Made by a program: the position numbers and the translations under genes. The notes under the pieces were generated by a model. That model worked only from the letters and a program-made list of their open reading frames with translations. It made no database searches and was not told the origin of the DNA. A DNA stretch of 64,000 bases from NCBI GenBank assembly GCA_020744425.1, contig JAGMUV010000004.1, positions 4,402,001 to 4,466,000 on the forward strand. Direction: 5' to 3'. Position 1 is the stretch's first letter. Each line of letters opens with the position of its first letter. This DNA is from Dactylonectria macrodidyma (taxonomy: Eukaryota > Ascomycota > Sordariomycetes > Hypocreales > Nectriaceae). Shown here piece by piece: positions 11,517 to 23,047 of this stretch.

Positions 11517-13115
11517 TAGACCTAACCACCGTTTTAACGTTTAACGCATGATGCGTTGGTGATCGGCTGCATTGCCACTATGCATAGCGCACCAGCCACC
11601 TGGACAGTTGTCCGCCCAAACAATGCTGATCCTTCGGGCAGCGTGCTGTGTGGGCTGGGCTGATCGTCCATGCGGACGGCTTGGCACATAATGGCCCTGT
11701 CGATGAGCATTTGGATGAATCAGATAGAGCTATTGTTTTCGTCCCGCTTCGAGAAAGTGGGGGAATGACCAGGGTCAGTCGGCTATTAATAGGCTGAGTA
11801 AATTTCCGAGTTCGGCTTTCCGGAATCAACCCGGCCAGGTGCAGCGAGCCAGGAATTGAAGACAACGTATGTTTCCAGTTACATGGGAAATGACACAGCT
11901 AGTGTAATTTGCGAGAGAGGGTTGGAATGTTACTGTAGGAGTCGCCAACGCTGGGAACAACATTCGCAGAGCATGCTCATTTTCGTCTCAATAACATCAG
12001 TGGTGTCATATCACGCCAAGCATTCAACCGTGGCCATCATGCAGCAGTGGCTAGCGTTCGACGCAATCTTGGCGCTTGACATGACGAAAGACGAACAAAT
12101 TAAGAAAAGCATAGATTCAACGAACATATCTTCATCTTGCATTCTTCTTATCTTCTCGTCGACTGGACTCATCATCAGACTCCAAGGGTTCTGTTTCCAA
12201 GGTATCACTAGGTGCCAACAAACTGAACGTCATCGAGCAGAAAGTCGCCCTGTCCTTTTGGACTTGCTCGATGCTATTAAAGTCTAGGAAGTCACGCGAA
12301 ATACACGACACAGATGCCAGTAATAGGAAACTATGAACCTACACTCAGAATGGGTTCTGCGTGTCTATTTCACTCAACCTAGCCCCGGTTGGCAAGGGCT
12401 AAGGTTTTGTCAGCCTAAGTCTCCTACTGAGATCAATTCTGCCCGAAATCATCCTAGAAATGAAGAGCATGTAATGTGCGTGTCTGTCTATACTGAGCTC
12501 TATCCTTGTCCTGTCCTACTAAGCAAAAACCTCTGGACAAGAAATCTTACTACCATTCCATACTAACAACCGCTAGTGCCAAATTGCGAGCCAACAACAC
12601 CAGGCAGCTCTTCCTACACCGATATGTAGCCAGTAACAACTCAAACTCATGCTTCCAAAGCTTTGCATTGATGGAAGTGTCATGATGAGATGTCTCATTG
12701 TTCACGGAAGTGATACCTACCCCTGCTAACTTTTCTCGCTAAGAAACTGAGCTCCGGGGGGTTCGTCAAATCTTCGCCCGTCTTGAAGGCGGCCAGCAGG
12801 ACCTTGATCCAGCCGAGGTCGCCCTCCAGGTTGTAGGTAATGAAGTCGTTCCGGCCGATGTGCGGGACGGCGAGCGCTCCCCTCTCGTTGCTCCGCCGTT
12901 GCATGCTCAGCCTATGACGACAGACTACAATGATATACAATTGATGCAGGGACGCAAAGCCAACAGAAGATATACAGCCAAAGCTATTGGTCCTCTGGGA
13001 GTGATTATAAATCGAAGCTGACTAACTCGTTTGTGATAGCGTCATACCAGAGCGGGGTGCATTTAACGGTGAGCCACCAACAGCTCCCTGATCAAATTCT
13101 CAAGACCAAGCAATC
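11517..13115. other. Intergenic with one possible minus-strand coding scrap
   Basis: Mostly featureless. At 12695-12940 (minus) an 81-codon frame reads GRNDFITYNLEGDLGWIKVL and PPELSFLARK, which looks like real protein rather than noise, but I cannot name the family and find no flanking exons. It may be the remnant of a lost gene. Confidence 0.35.
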
Positions 13116-13971
13116 ATGGCGCAGAAGCAAGGAATCCTGGATCTTGGCCAAAGCCTTATCCAGAACGGCCCTCGGAAAACGCTGCCAACATCCCGTCGGG
13201 TGCGTGCCATTCACAACCACACTATCATTGTCGATACCACCGAGGCCGTCTATGTTTGGGAACACGATTACTACCCTACAATCTACGTCCCGCAAAAGGA
13301 TATCAAAAACTGCGACATAAGCGACAAAGAGAACATATCTGGCGACGGCAAGGCTAGGGCGACACTGGCTGAACTCGTGGTTCCTCCGCACGATGGCCTC
13401 GATGAGGTGAAGATTGAAGGAGTTCTTCGTTTTAGCGACGACGGTAGTCTTGGGGCGCTGGCTGGCACCATGAGGATCCACTTTGGAAGTATAAGTAGGT
13501 TCTAAGTCGAGGGTAGTCATGTTTGGAATACTTACAGCAGTTTGAGACCAGTGGCTCGAGGAGGACGCCCCAATCTACATTCACCCAAAAGACCCGTTTA
13601 AACGGGTCGACATACTTCCATCGCAGCGCCGCGTCCAAGTTCAGATCAACGGCAAGAACGTCGCCGATGCGGCGTCGTCAATGCACTTGTTCGAGACAGG
13701 GTTGCCGACACGGTTTTACTTGCCACTCGCCTCGGTCGATCAGAGCGTTCTTCGCCCGAGCGATCTCAAGACAAGGTGTCCATACAAAGGTGAGGCTGAG
13801 TACTACCATGCGGCCATTGATGGTCAAGAGGTCAAGAATATCGTGTGGTATTACCGGTTTCCCACACACGAAAGCGCAGCCATTGCAGGTTTGGTGTGCT
13901 TTTACAACGAGAAAGTGGATATTATCTTGGATGGTGAACTTCAGATACGGCCACACAGCAAGTTTGGTTGA
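13116..13971 (+). CDS. Protein with two DUF427 domains
   Basis: Exons 13116..13494 and 13547..13971 encode 267 residues; the 52-nt intron (GTAGGT donor) joins FGSI to NQWLEEDAPIYIHPKD in frame. Each half carries a DUF427 unit. The first has RVRAIHNHTIIVDTTEAVYV, then WEHDYYPTIYVP. The second has RRVQVQINGKNVADAASS, then LFETGLPTRFYLP, RCPYKGEAEYY and VWYYRFPTHESAAIAGLVCF, ending in a KVDIILDG motif. Tandem DUF427 proteins are common in ascomycetes and bacteria and have no settled biochemical role. No signal peptide or membrane helix is present, so it is probably cytosolic. It is the first of two plus-strand genes, the second being a decayed PI-PLC-X-type gene; functional linkage is not shown. 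Confidence 0.88.
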
Positions 13972-14092
13972 ACTTGCCTTGATGATTTTGGTATGCAGTG
14001 ACTGAGTACGGTGTAGGTAGGCGAGGATTGCGTGCGTACCACGTAGTGTCTAATAAGACTCGTCAATATCAATGATTATGAGGGTTGATTGA

Positions 14093-15885
14093 GTTCCCAA
14101 TTTATGTAGGCCTTGTTGGGAGGGGAGATACAACTCGTACGGCAACACCGAAGGCCTCCAGTACTTCACCATCGTCAATCTCACACCGTATACCTTCGTA
14201 TACGACAAAGATAGCTCACACTCATACCAGATGAAGATGTGGAACTTCAGCAACATTGAACCTGGAAGGGCACGGCAGAACATTGCCTGGGCTGACCCCG
14301 AAGTCGGAAGCAAGGTAGACACCAAAGGAGAGGCCTACTACTCCATCGGCGACACCGGCAAGAAGTTTGTGGTCTGCGTCACAAACAACTAGGACGACGA
14401 GTCACACCCGTACCGCGTCATCTGGGACCTGAACGGCATGAGCGCGGGACAGCGGGAGGTCAAATGTCCCGGCCCAGAAACCCCCGCCACGCTCGTCATC
14501 ACCGGCAGCCCTGACAGGGGTTTCATCACATCCATCAAGTCCCCCGAAGAGTACAACTGGATGAGCATGGTGTACGAAACCATCAAAGATCGCAGTTTGA
14601 AGCAAGTCATCGTGCCCGGCACCCACGACGCCGGCATGAGTTATATATCGGGCAAGATGGGTGGGAGTGGTACGTCGGACAACTCCCAGACCCAGGCCCT
14701 CATAGACGAGATCAACGAATTCACCTCGTCGAATAAAGGCGAGGTCATCGTTTTGCAGCTCCGCCAGCTGTTCGGCATCTACCCCAATTTCAACAGCCCG
14801 CGCCTTCCTTGGGACACGGATATCAGAGACGACTTCTTTGACCAGCTCAAGAAGATCAAGAACCGCTGTGCCAACCTCCACCTGAAGGAAGGCAACACCG
14901 TCGGGGAAAACATACAGAACCTGAAAATAAGTCAGCTGTTGCGCGGTGTAGATAGTGAGGGCAATGAAATAGATGATGCAGCTGATGGTTGCGTCATTAT
15001 CCTGACGGATGGTGACTCGATGATCGACGACAGAGACCTCGGCATCGACGACACTTATTCACGCAAAGACGGCATCTACAGGAAGGGTGATATGCAGTGG
15101 GAAGACACCTGGCCCAACGAGTCAGAAGTCAGATATTCAGCCGACGAGGCCGTCGAGATGTGGCTGGTCAACGACGACAAGAACGAGCTCCACGTCGGCC
15201 AGTGGGTTGTTACGGGCGGCCCCAGGAGCATCAGCTGGAACGCCGAAGTGATGAACAGCGCCTTTCCCTGGAAGGGCATCAGCGCAATCTCACCCACTAC
15301 GAAATACCCCTCAGTCTTCCTGATCGCTACATCGGCGTCTTCGTCGAGGGCGAGACAGACTGGACCCTCCTGAGCTTCGAGGCATACGTCATGGCTGTCG
15401 GCCTAAACCTATACACCCAGAGCGAGAACTGCGACATCAACAAGAATAAGCGGCCGCCGCTGCTCGATAGCGGACGCAAAGCCAGCAGGCTCGCCAGTAG
15501 CAGCAGATTTGCGGACTGGAACGGCGTCATCTACCCCAATGGCACGAGGCTAGAGGAGGCGCCGGCCGGCCTGCACCTGGGCTGTGCCGAGATATTGAAG
15601 AATGGGACCGCGTTTGCCAACGGGACTGTTCTGGAGGAGGATACACTGAACCCGGGGTGCCAGGATGAGGGCGTCCAGCCTAGCAGCAGTCTGTCCTCGT
15701 TGGGCACTCCTGTGTCCACACCGAGCACTGCTGCGTCCACGCCGAACACTCTTGTGTCGACGCCGAGCGCCGCTGCGTCCACGCTTAGAACGGCTGTGAG
15801 GGCTACGAGTGCCACAAGTAGTGTGCTAGTTACCGTCACCTCTCCCAGCCGTGTTGTGTCGGCCACCAGCGCCAGCAGTGCATAA
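14093..15885 (+). pseudogene. PI-PLC X-domain-type protein, broken (TAG stop, internal deletion, frameshift)
   Basis: An N-terminal beta-rich part (YFTIVNLTPYTFVYDKDSSH, QMKMWNFSNIEPGRARQNIA) leads to a PI-PLC-X-like part with VIVPGTHDAGMSYISGK, whose His (codon 14624-14626) is the first catalytic His of the family. Three defects are visible. TAG at 14390-14392 interrupts VTNN-stop-DDESHPYRV. At about 14695 SGTSDNSQTQ runs straight into ALIDEINEFTSSNKGEV, skipping roughly 50-60 residues that normally hold the second catalytic His. Near 15326 one base is missing, so VFLI and YIGVFVEGETDWTLLSFEAY lie in different frames. Downstream the second frame continues to a Ser/Thr-rich, repeat-like tail that ends at 15885 and looks like a GPI-anchor or wall-linked stalk. 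No start codon is found; the frame opens at 14093 after a possible TAG acceptor. Confidence 0.75.
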
Positions 15886-16602
15886 AGCGCAGTGCCTGAA
15901 GTACATAGATGAACTGCCGAGGCCGTGGATAGAGTAGCATAACCACATAGCTCCTGCTGGTGATATTTATGATGGAGAAGGAAGGGGGTGGCTTGCTGAA
16001 GCATGTAGATGTGGTATAGGCGACGTGGAAAGAATTTGCTCACCTTGAAGGAGCAGACGGCCATGGCACAAGGTAGAGAAGATGCTACGACCAAGGGTAA
16101 TAATTGCAGATGGATTATTTTTCTCTATGTAGCAATAAAACATGAAAAGTAAATTAAAACTCTTACACTACTCGGCATTCCCTGTGGTTTGCATGGTCCT
16201 CGTCGGACTTTAAAATGAGGGATTCCAGGCTCAATCTTGCTATCGGTTGTGTTGCCACACTGGGTGATAAGCTACCGTCATTTGTAGATCTGTTGGTTCT
16301 ACGGAGTAATTAAGCTCTAATACGATGCTTGCAAGCCCCGCTCGGGTAATCTTAAAAAGTGCCGCTGGATTCGGTCCTTCACGCCATATTTGTCGCTACC
16401 GTCATCCCTGCGAGACGATATGTACCTACCTATGTAAGTTAGGGGGGTTGGTTGGTTGGTTGGTACGTAGCATCCCACAAACCCAGTTATCTGCATGGGG
16501 CGGGCTTTTTTTGCAGGTTTCAACAGCGGTGTTATTCGTAGGTACTCGCCTAACCGACCTCCACTCCACCCTGGGTAAGGGTTCTGTGATGGGTGCAGGA
16601 GG
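15886..16602. other. Intergenic, no gene seen
   Basis: Spacer with a fourfold GGTT tandem near 16447-16462 and otherwise no structure. It carries the promoter of the next gene. Confidence 0.5.
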
Positions 16603-16611
16603 TATAAATAA
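16603..16611 (+). promoter_or_regulatory. TATA box of the Cys-rich membrane protein gene
   Basis: TATAAATAA about 75 nt upstream of the ATG at 16684, the best TATA match in the window. Confidence 0.6.
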
Positions 16612-16683
16612 AGTAGGTAGCGCTGTCACCCAGGAGGGGTCCTGAAAATACACCCTTGGCGGGACTCGACAAGCATCGCCATC

Positions 16684-17629
16684 ATGTCTTCCAACACCGA
16701 AGCCAACATGGAATCCACGGACACAAATCTATCTCGAACCGCCTCTGGGACAGAGTCAGAGTCAGAGACAGAGACAGAGACAGAGACAGAGACAGAGACA
16801 GAGACACCCACAGCTACAGCTACAGAGCTGCTCGCCCTTACCACACCATTTAAACAACCATCCGGTTGCGACTCACACTTTGCGCGAACAAGCGTGCTCC
16901 CGACCCTCGGTCGCTCTACATCCACAGTCCCAATTCTTTTGTCGACAGCCGAGCCCTCATGCTACCCATCTGGGTGGGAGGATATCGTGCCCGAGAGCCG
17001 TTTCCATTTTCGCCCTGCTGTGTGCCCGAGTGACTGGATCTATTATACTATTGCGGAAGATGCAGAGGTCTCAGGCTCTACTGCCTACTGCTGCAACACG
17101 TCTGCTTCCCCACATTCTTCGTTTGCCTCTATCTGGGGAAAGTGCAGAGACTAACCAGATGACTTATTTTAGTGGCTATACCTTCATAAACTACGATGAT
17201 TACGAGCTCATTGCGGCCGAAACCTTCAGCTCTGCCCATTGCGCACGCTGGGTCGGGAATACCGACGACCGGGTCGCAACGGGCGACACGAAGGCGGCCT
17301 CGAATATAAACGCTGATCGAACGTTGATGCTGCACAACGCCTGGGCTATAACCTGGAACACATCCGATACATCGACACTGACGCCGCAGCCACCTACTCT
17401 GACGAATGGCATGGAGGTTCCGAGCTGGACCCCTGGCGAGGAAATTCCCGATGGCAAATATGATGCAAGCCCGCAAGATGATGGCCCGATCTCGGATGGT
17501 ATGCGCCGGTTTCTGACGATTGGCCTGCCTATCATTGGCGTGGCCTTTGTTGTTTTGATCGCTTACCTTTGCGTGTGGTGCCGTAGGAGACGGAACAAAC
17601 CAAAGACTAGACTCGGGCAGTTGAGATAA
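16684..17629 (+). CDS. Cys-rich single-pass membrane protein with an acidic Thr/Glu repeat
   Basis: Exons 16684..17099 and 17173..17629 give 290 residues. The 73-nt intron has a weak GTCTGC donor but a good CTAAC branch site and TTTTAG acceptor, and splicing restores the motif CCNTGYTFINY where each unspliced frame is cut. The N-terminal 40 residues are a Ser/Glu/Thr repeat encoded by a hexanucleotide array. The ectodomain has CYPSGWED, AVCPSDWIYYT, AYCCNTGYTF and a later SSAHCARW, the Cys spacing seen in many uncharacterised ascomycete surface proteins. A helix near the C terminus (FLTIGLPIIGVAFVVLIAYL) is followed by a basic stop-transfer (CRRRRNKPKTR). No signal peptide is obvious at the N terminus, so topology is uncertain. 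Possibly a cell-surface sensor or adhesion protein. Confidence 0.72.
16750..16806 (+). repeat. Coding AGAGAC hexanucleotide array
   Basis: Tandem copies of a six-base unit, the first ones as GAGTCA and later ones as GAGACA, encode alternating Glu with Ser or Thr. The array is in frame, so changes in copy number would change protein length without breaking the gene. Confidence 0.9.
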
Positions 17630-19283
17630 ACATGGCTGCGTTGCGATGGTTTATTATAGAGATCTTCTTGAGCCGTGGGTAGGAAATAGATCTTACGCTG
17701 GTAATCTGACCTGCACCCTCGACATGAAAGCAAATATGTTGCCTTTGGAGCCTATTCGTGATCAGGCCAGACCTTAGGCACGGCGCAAGCATCTCTAGGA
17801 GAAATCATGGAGTCGCTGGAGGGAAAATGGCTCTAACAACGCCAACATTCGGTGCGCAGTTCCACATGGAGTCAGTCTAAATCCTGCGTTCTTCAGCCTG
17901 CGATCGTTGTTCCCACTCCTCGATGTAAGGTTCCGACGGATATGAAGTCGCGTATCTACACTTCTTCCGAAACCACTCGATTGGTAGACATACGCTTCAG
18001 TCCTGTCCAGTCGCACTAACAGTTTGTTTCATGGCACTATCTAGCCTGTAGGCAGACTTCTGTAGTATTGATGAGGCGACTTTTCAAGTCAGCCTTTACT
18101 GTGGCGACAGGTTTTTCTGCCACTTGGGTCAGAGTGTTAAGTAATCGACGGAACATCTCAAGGCGAAGGGTTTAGTGGCATAGAAGCCGGTCAAGCCGAT
18201 AGTTGTATTTTCGAGTCCCAGCTCTGATCATTGAGCATCTTCGTCATGGTGGCACATACCTTACTTCATCTGGCCAGAGGGTAGTCTGGTCTCTGGTTCG
18301 TTCCCGCAGGTTTAAAATTCTATGTTATATTCGGATTTTTAGATTAAGACTGTTTTGGCAGTCCTAGTATTGTTTCTCTTCCAATTCTCCGAAATCTCGC
18401 CTCTACTTTTCCTCTTTGCTTGACACTACGTGCCTTACTAGAGTTCATCGAATCGTAAGAATAGCCTACAGTCTGATCGAAAGGACCTTGTTCGAAAGCG
18501 ACAGGCTTTGTAATACGCTTGTAGTCCATAAACGTAGGAAAAATTGGTTACTTGTTTGACGTCTGCGGTCAAACTGTCACCTTCTGGGAAGACGTTGATA
18601 AGCGGTGGCGTCTTGTTGAGTTCCTAGAACAACCCCGAATCAACGGCACAAGAGTTTGCTTGAAAGTAGAGCGGGGTACGTCTTGAATGGATGATGCATT
18701 GTTGAGACAACAAGCATACTCACCGGGCGAGGACCCGAGATTACATAATCAATGCGCGGTTTCTTTTGGAGCAAGGGAAGTGCCATTTATTCATCTCGAG
18801 AGGAAAAAACCTGTCGCGGCGGTACTCAGGACTGGTGTTTGGCATTATGTTGAGCGCCCAATCGACAACGGCTCGTTGGCATAGGAATTGGGCAAGGTCT
18901 TGATTAAGCTGCGGGCTCAACCCAACGGCGGTATAATACCACACCTGTAGTCGCATTAGGTAGTTGGGGGAGGAACATGGTTGAAGTCACCGCTCTCGTC
19001 TGAGACTTGCGGCAAGGTAGACCACATAGCCTTAGAGAGAGAAGGGCAGGACTGTTGTGTAGATATGCTCGAGAGGGAATGAACCGATATAGATCAGGAG
19101 ATTAGGAAATTCACTATAGCGGCAAGGGACTCATTAACGCTTTGTATAACATACGGAACTGGACAGATAACGCTTATTCTCTTATCTCAACCTCTATTTC
19201 TCGAAGTCACAGTCCTTCCCACTCGTACAGACAAGCTTCCGCTTGTCTTCCAGTATACGTTGTAATTAACATCATATGCGTTA
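17630..19283. other. Intergenic, no gene seen
   Basis: About 1.6 kb with scattered short frames only. No recognisable protein, RNA gene or terminal repeats found. Confidence 0.5.
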
Positions 19284-19539
19284 TCCCTTTGACTGTCGTA
19301 AGCCTACACTTACGCTAGTAACAGGGATTCGAACCAACGAAAAGGTGAGTAAAACGAGGTACAAGGAATCCCACCTATTTTATTGGGGCATCAGAAGTCA
19401 CGAGTGTTAGAGGTATACGTTAAAGTACATGACCCTTCATATAGTCATTTAACACTTTCAAGTCAACCAGCGTACCGCTGATCTCCCGGGCCTTTGTGGG
19501 GACTATGGGCCAAGTGTAGGCTTACGACAGTCAAAGGGA
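19284..19539. mobile_element. MITE-like element, about 28-bp terminal inverted repeats, TA flanks
   Basis: The left end (TCCCTTTGACTGTCGTAAGC and on to 19311) is repeated perfectly as its reverse complement at 19512-19539. A TA dinucleotide abuts each end (19282-19283 and 19540-19541), as expected of a Tc1/mariner-Fot1/pogo target duplication. The 256-bp unit has no coding capacity. A GGTTCGAATCCCTG motif identical to a tRNA B box lies inside on the minus strand (about 19325-19338), but the flanking bases do not form a tRNA. Non-autonomous; no partner transposase in the window. Confidence 0.8.
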
Positions 19540-19790
19540 TAAAACGGCACTAAGCTTACCGTCTTCCCGTCTGCGGTCCCTTCAAACTCCAGCCCGTTCA
19601 CCAGCTTCACAGTATCCAGCTCTAGCGTTGGCGTCGTAGCTAGCGTCTCGTCTCTATAGTCTCCTGACAGAATTACCGGCCACTAGCAGCACAACAACTT
19701 TTATTCCTAGTAGAAATCATAAACATGAACTTGTTGCCTGACTGCGTCGCCCTGAATGGTATCCGCCGGGATTAACATTCTTCCGCTGTA

Positions 19791-19887
19791 TTTCCATACG
19801 TATGGAAAACAGCCATTTCATATGGAATACGAATAATCCATATGGAGCGTTCTATATGGATTAACTTAATCCATACGCGTATGGATA
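19791..19887. repeat. Cluster of TATGGA palindromes
   Basis: Within 97 bp there are two perfect 18-bp palindromes, TTTCCATACGTATGGAAA (19791-19808) and ATCCATACGCGTATGGAT (19870-19887), plus TCCATATGGA near 19838 and two half or imperfect sites (TCATATGGA, CTATATGGA). The rest of 19540-20090 shows no gene. Could be a regulator-binding array or the wreck of an inverted-repeat element. Confidence 0.75.
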
Positions 19888-20090
19888 GAAAACCTGCCTG
19901 TATTGACTAAAATCGATGGAAAACGGGTTTTGACCTAGTGTAAGATATAGCCTTCCGTACCATACGGTTCAACGCTGCCAAGCCACATCAGGGAGCCGGA
20001 CCGCGGCAATGTTAAACGACTGTTTCCGTACCTGCAAGCTACTCTGCAAACGTACCACTAGAAGAACCGGGATATTGTGACTACGGTACG

Positions 20091-23047
20091 TTATCCGCTT
20101 CGGCTAGCCCGTGTTAAATGCAGCCTCAAAAACTCGGCGGCGTATTCGAGCTGTTTGCCCACGGGCGAAATCTCAGTATCCAAGCCCCTATACTTCTTTC
20201 GTTTCATCGCTTCGTGCAGGTCTGCAGCATTCGCGGTCTCCTGGAACATGCACAGGACGGTCTCCACCCGACCAAATGCATTGTGCATGTCGTCAGAGCG
20301 GCGTGTCTGCCCGTTCTTGAGCGTGTACGAGACGTCGAACTTGGCAAGCAGCTCGGCACGCAGAGTGTCAAGCAGGCCATCACAGGTGCGAGTCAATGTG
20401 ATGTAATCAAGCCCCATGTCGGGAAGAACAGCGTCAAGATACTTCTCAAAGTGCTGGAGTGTTTGCTGGAAGGTCATCTGCCGTTGGCTGGTGCCTGCGA
20501 TAGACCCAGTTGCCAAGGCCGAGGGGGTAGCGGATACTCGAAGCTTCCGGCGGGACTGTTCTGGTGCAGACTGATTCTGCTGCGAGGCTTGGCCCTCTAG
20601 CTGGTGAACCAATCTCGGGAGAGAGCGTGGGCTGGCATTCGCATCAAGGAACTCTCGAATCGTGGTCGACGTCGGGGTCGGCCGGAGCATCCATGGGCCC
20701 TGTGGTTGCGGGGTTTTGCCCCTTGTGGAGAACGAGGACGCGAATGAGCGAGAAAAGTTCGAACGTGCTCCCATGCCGATCCGGTACTTGAATCTGTCAA
20801 ATATGGCTTGTGGTGTTTTAGGGACGTTGTTGGCAAAAAGAGCCGCGGCGTGGAGTTCCATAACGCGATCCAGCTCTGGCCAGTATGTATCCAGCCCACC
20901 AAGCTGTCTTGCAGCGTTCTAAGGTATTGTCAGTTATTCCTTCTCAATATTTACTACCAACGTATGTTCAAGGAGGTAGGTTTAGGACACTTACGTATAT
21001 ATGCGCCATACAAAAGAGAGACATGCTCTCATTAGCAATAGCGATCCCAGCCTGTTCAGTTACAGATACAACCTCTAAAAGGGCTGTTCCGCCATATACG
21101 AGGTTGGTGTCCCTGAAAAAGCTGGGAGACTCATGATGCCAAATGCCAGTGAAAGTAGCGGCCCATTGGTCATCGAAGGGGTTGGAAGTCAAAACCTTGT
21201 GGTCCTTGGGTCGAAATTGCTCAAAGCCCTCGCCTCCGTCGCTAGCCATCTTCTTTCGTGCAATCTGGACCCTTTCGCCGAACCTTTCCCTGTGCTTAAG
21301 CCAAAATGCATCGTGAGTCAGGTCATTCGTTGATCTCCGCCAGAGCGTGGCAAGCAGTTGTCGGGTGTCTGTCAATCGTGGTATGATGAGGTCCCGGAGA
21401 CCAAGCATGTCAACGACCTCATCGCTGTCTTGAGCAAAGCCAAACCGCTCTGTGTATGGTCTGGCCTCTTTTGATAGCAGCTGGCTTCCGTTGAGATATG
21501 GGCCGCAAATTTCGTACATATCCACCATGGCCCTGGCTGCGAATGCACTCGGCATGCTGATTAGTCCTTGATCCCAGATCGGACGAATAGCACTGTGAAA
21601 GAAGTCGTCAAACGGTAAAATCGACTCCTTGATAGCCTCCTTGTGTTCCAGGCTGTACGGGTTTAATAACTTTCCTTTTCGGATGTCCTCGATGAATCTC
21701 ATATCGTGGCATAATTGAACCAGAAGCTGATCTTCAGCCTCAAAGTTTCGATATCGAGGATCATCCAGCAGGCTGGCCGCGCTTTTGTAATCCATCCTCA
21801 GGGGAGGCAGCGGGATGACGGGCATCGTGAGGTCATCTCTGAACCAGAAGTGTTGGAACTTGACCAGTGTCTGGCCAAGAGGCAGAAGAACAAATTCGTC
21901 GAAAGGCGTAATGACAATTGCGTGCTCCCTATCGTTCACGCTATATTCGTTTTCTCTGCCGAGCGCCTTGGAATTGTAGATCCTTCCCACGAAAAATTGG
22001 TAAGACCCCTTGCTGAAAGCATCGGCGAAGTATTCGGGTGTGGTGTGCGAGGCCACCACTTGCATTGCTTCTTCCTCGGCCCGTCGCACCAGCTCTATCA
22101 CCGCGGCGAGGGACAGCGTGGCTTGAATGAGGCTCATGTCGCCATCCTTCAGTCGGGCCCAAATCCGTTGCGTCTCAGCGCGAAGGCGGTGTACGTCTTC
22201 GAAGATGGAGAAGATGGCAAAGTCGATCTCAGCCATATTTTTGTCCTCTTCGATGCCGAACTGGACACTGCTATCCGTTCCTGTTAAGGCGCTAGGCGAG
22301 GCAGGTTGACTGTTAAAGCAGGCTTGATCATCGGTTTCCTCAGACGTGTCTTCCACCTGAAGAGACGCAAACATATTCCTGCTGGAGGTCAGATGGGTGA
22401 TTCACATTGTACGGAGACGGAGATGCAAGGATAAACAGCAGAACTCACGCCATGAAGTTGATGTCGCTTGTTTTGCCGTCTGAAGGATGGGCGGCGGCAT
22501 GGCCGGGACCATTGTCAACGCCCCGAAGAAGAATGAGGGCCTTGCTCAGGATACCGGTGAAATAGTCGTGACTTTCCATGGAATCATCGCTACTGGCCCC
22601 AGTCCGTCGATACCATCTTGCAAAGCGCTCTCTGGCCCCGATTGCACGTTGCAGAGCCTTGTAGACGGCGACTGGCATCCGCACCTCTGGTTTTTGTGCT
22701 GCATCAGCCTGGCTAACCAGCTCAATCTGCTGAATTAACTCGGCTGTAGTAAAGGTCCGCTTCGGCAACACTGTTACCGAGCGCGAAAATGCAGGAGTGG
22801 TTCCTGGTTGGCCGGCACCTGCCGCTGCGGCCTCCTTTGCTTCCTTTCGCGCTCTGCCTTTCAGTCTTTGAGAGCCCTTGTCAGCCGGGGTGAGGGTAAG
22901 AACCGGCGATTTCACCTCTGACGTAGCACCCTTTTTCCTCTTGGGCTGCCTCCAACCGCACGCTTTGGAGGCGGAACCAAGCCAAGACAAGAAGGCGCTC
23001 GTGTCTTGCTTGTATGCGAGGTAGGACGAGACCGATTGGGCGTCCAT
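20091..23047 (-). CDS. DUF6604-domain protein, 936 residues
   Basis: Exons 23047..22449, 22378..20995 and 20918..20091 (minus strand) join in frame over introns of 70 and 76 nt. The first 200 residues match the fungal DUF6604 layout: SYLAYKQDTSAFLSWLGSAS, then a Lys-rich stretch (RLKGRARKEAKEAAAAG) and PEVRMPVAVYKALQRAIGAR with a following RFARWYRRTG. The long middle exon is helical and acidic/aromatic without enzyme motifs; the C-terminal exon is Ser/Pro/Gln-rich then helical. There is no signal peptide or membrane helix. Start chosen at MDAQSVSS because it matches the family start; a longer frame adds 17 residues. DUF6604 proteins are widespread, often expanded and of unknown function. It is one of the largest intact genes here. 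Confidence 0.88.

Noticed and set aside
11856..12287. Plus-strand frame of 143 codons
   Set aside because: No recognisable motif; likely chance in a spacer.
15097..15885. Separate gene for the Ser/Thr-rich frame
   Set aside because: Its first part is out-of-frame PLC sequence; family motifs show it is the shifted 3' end of the same broken gene.
19313..19345. Possible tRNA gene on the minus strand (GGTTCGAATCCCTG)
   Set aside because: The bases flanking the T loop do not form the T stem and no acceptor or D arm is found; it lies inside a TIR element.
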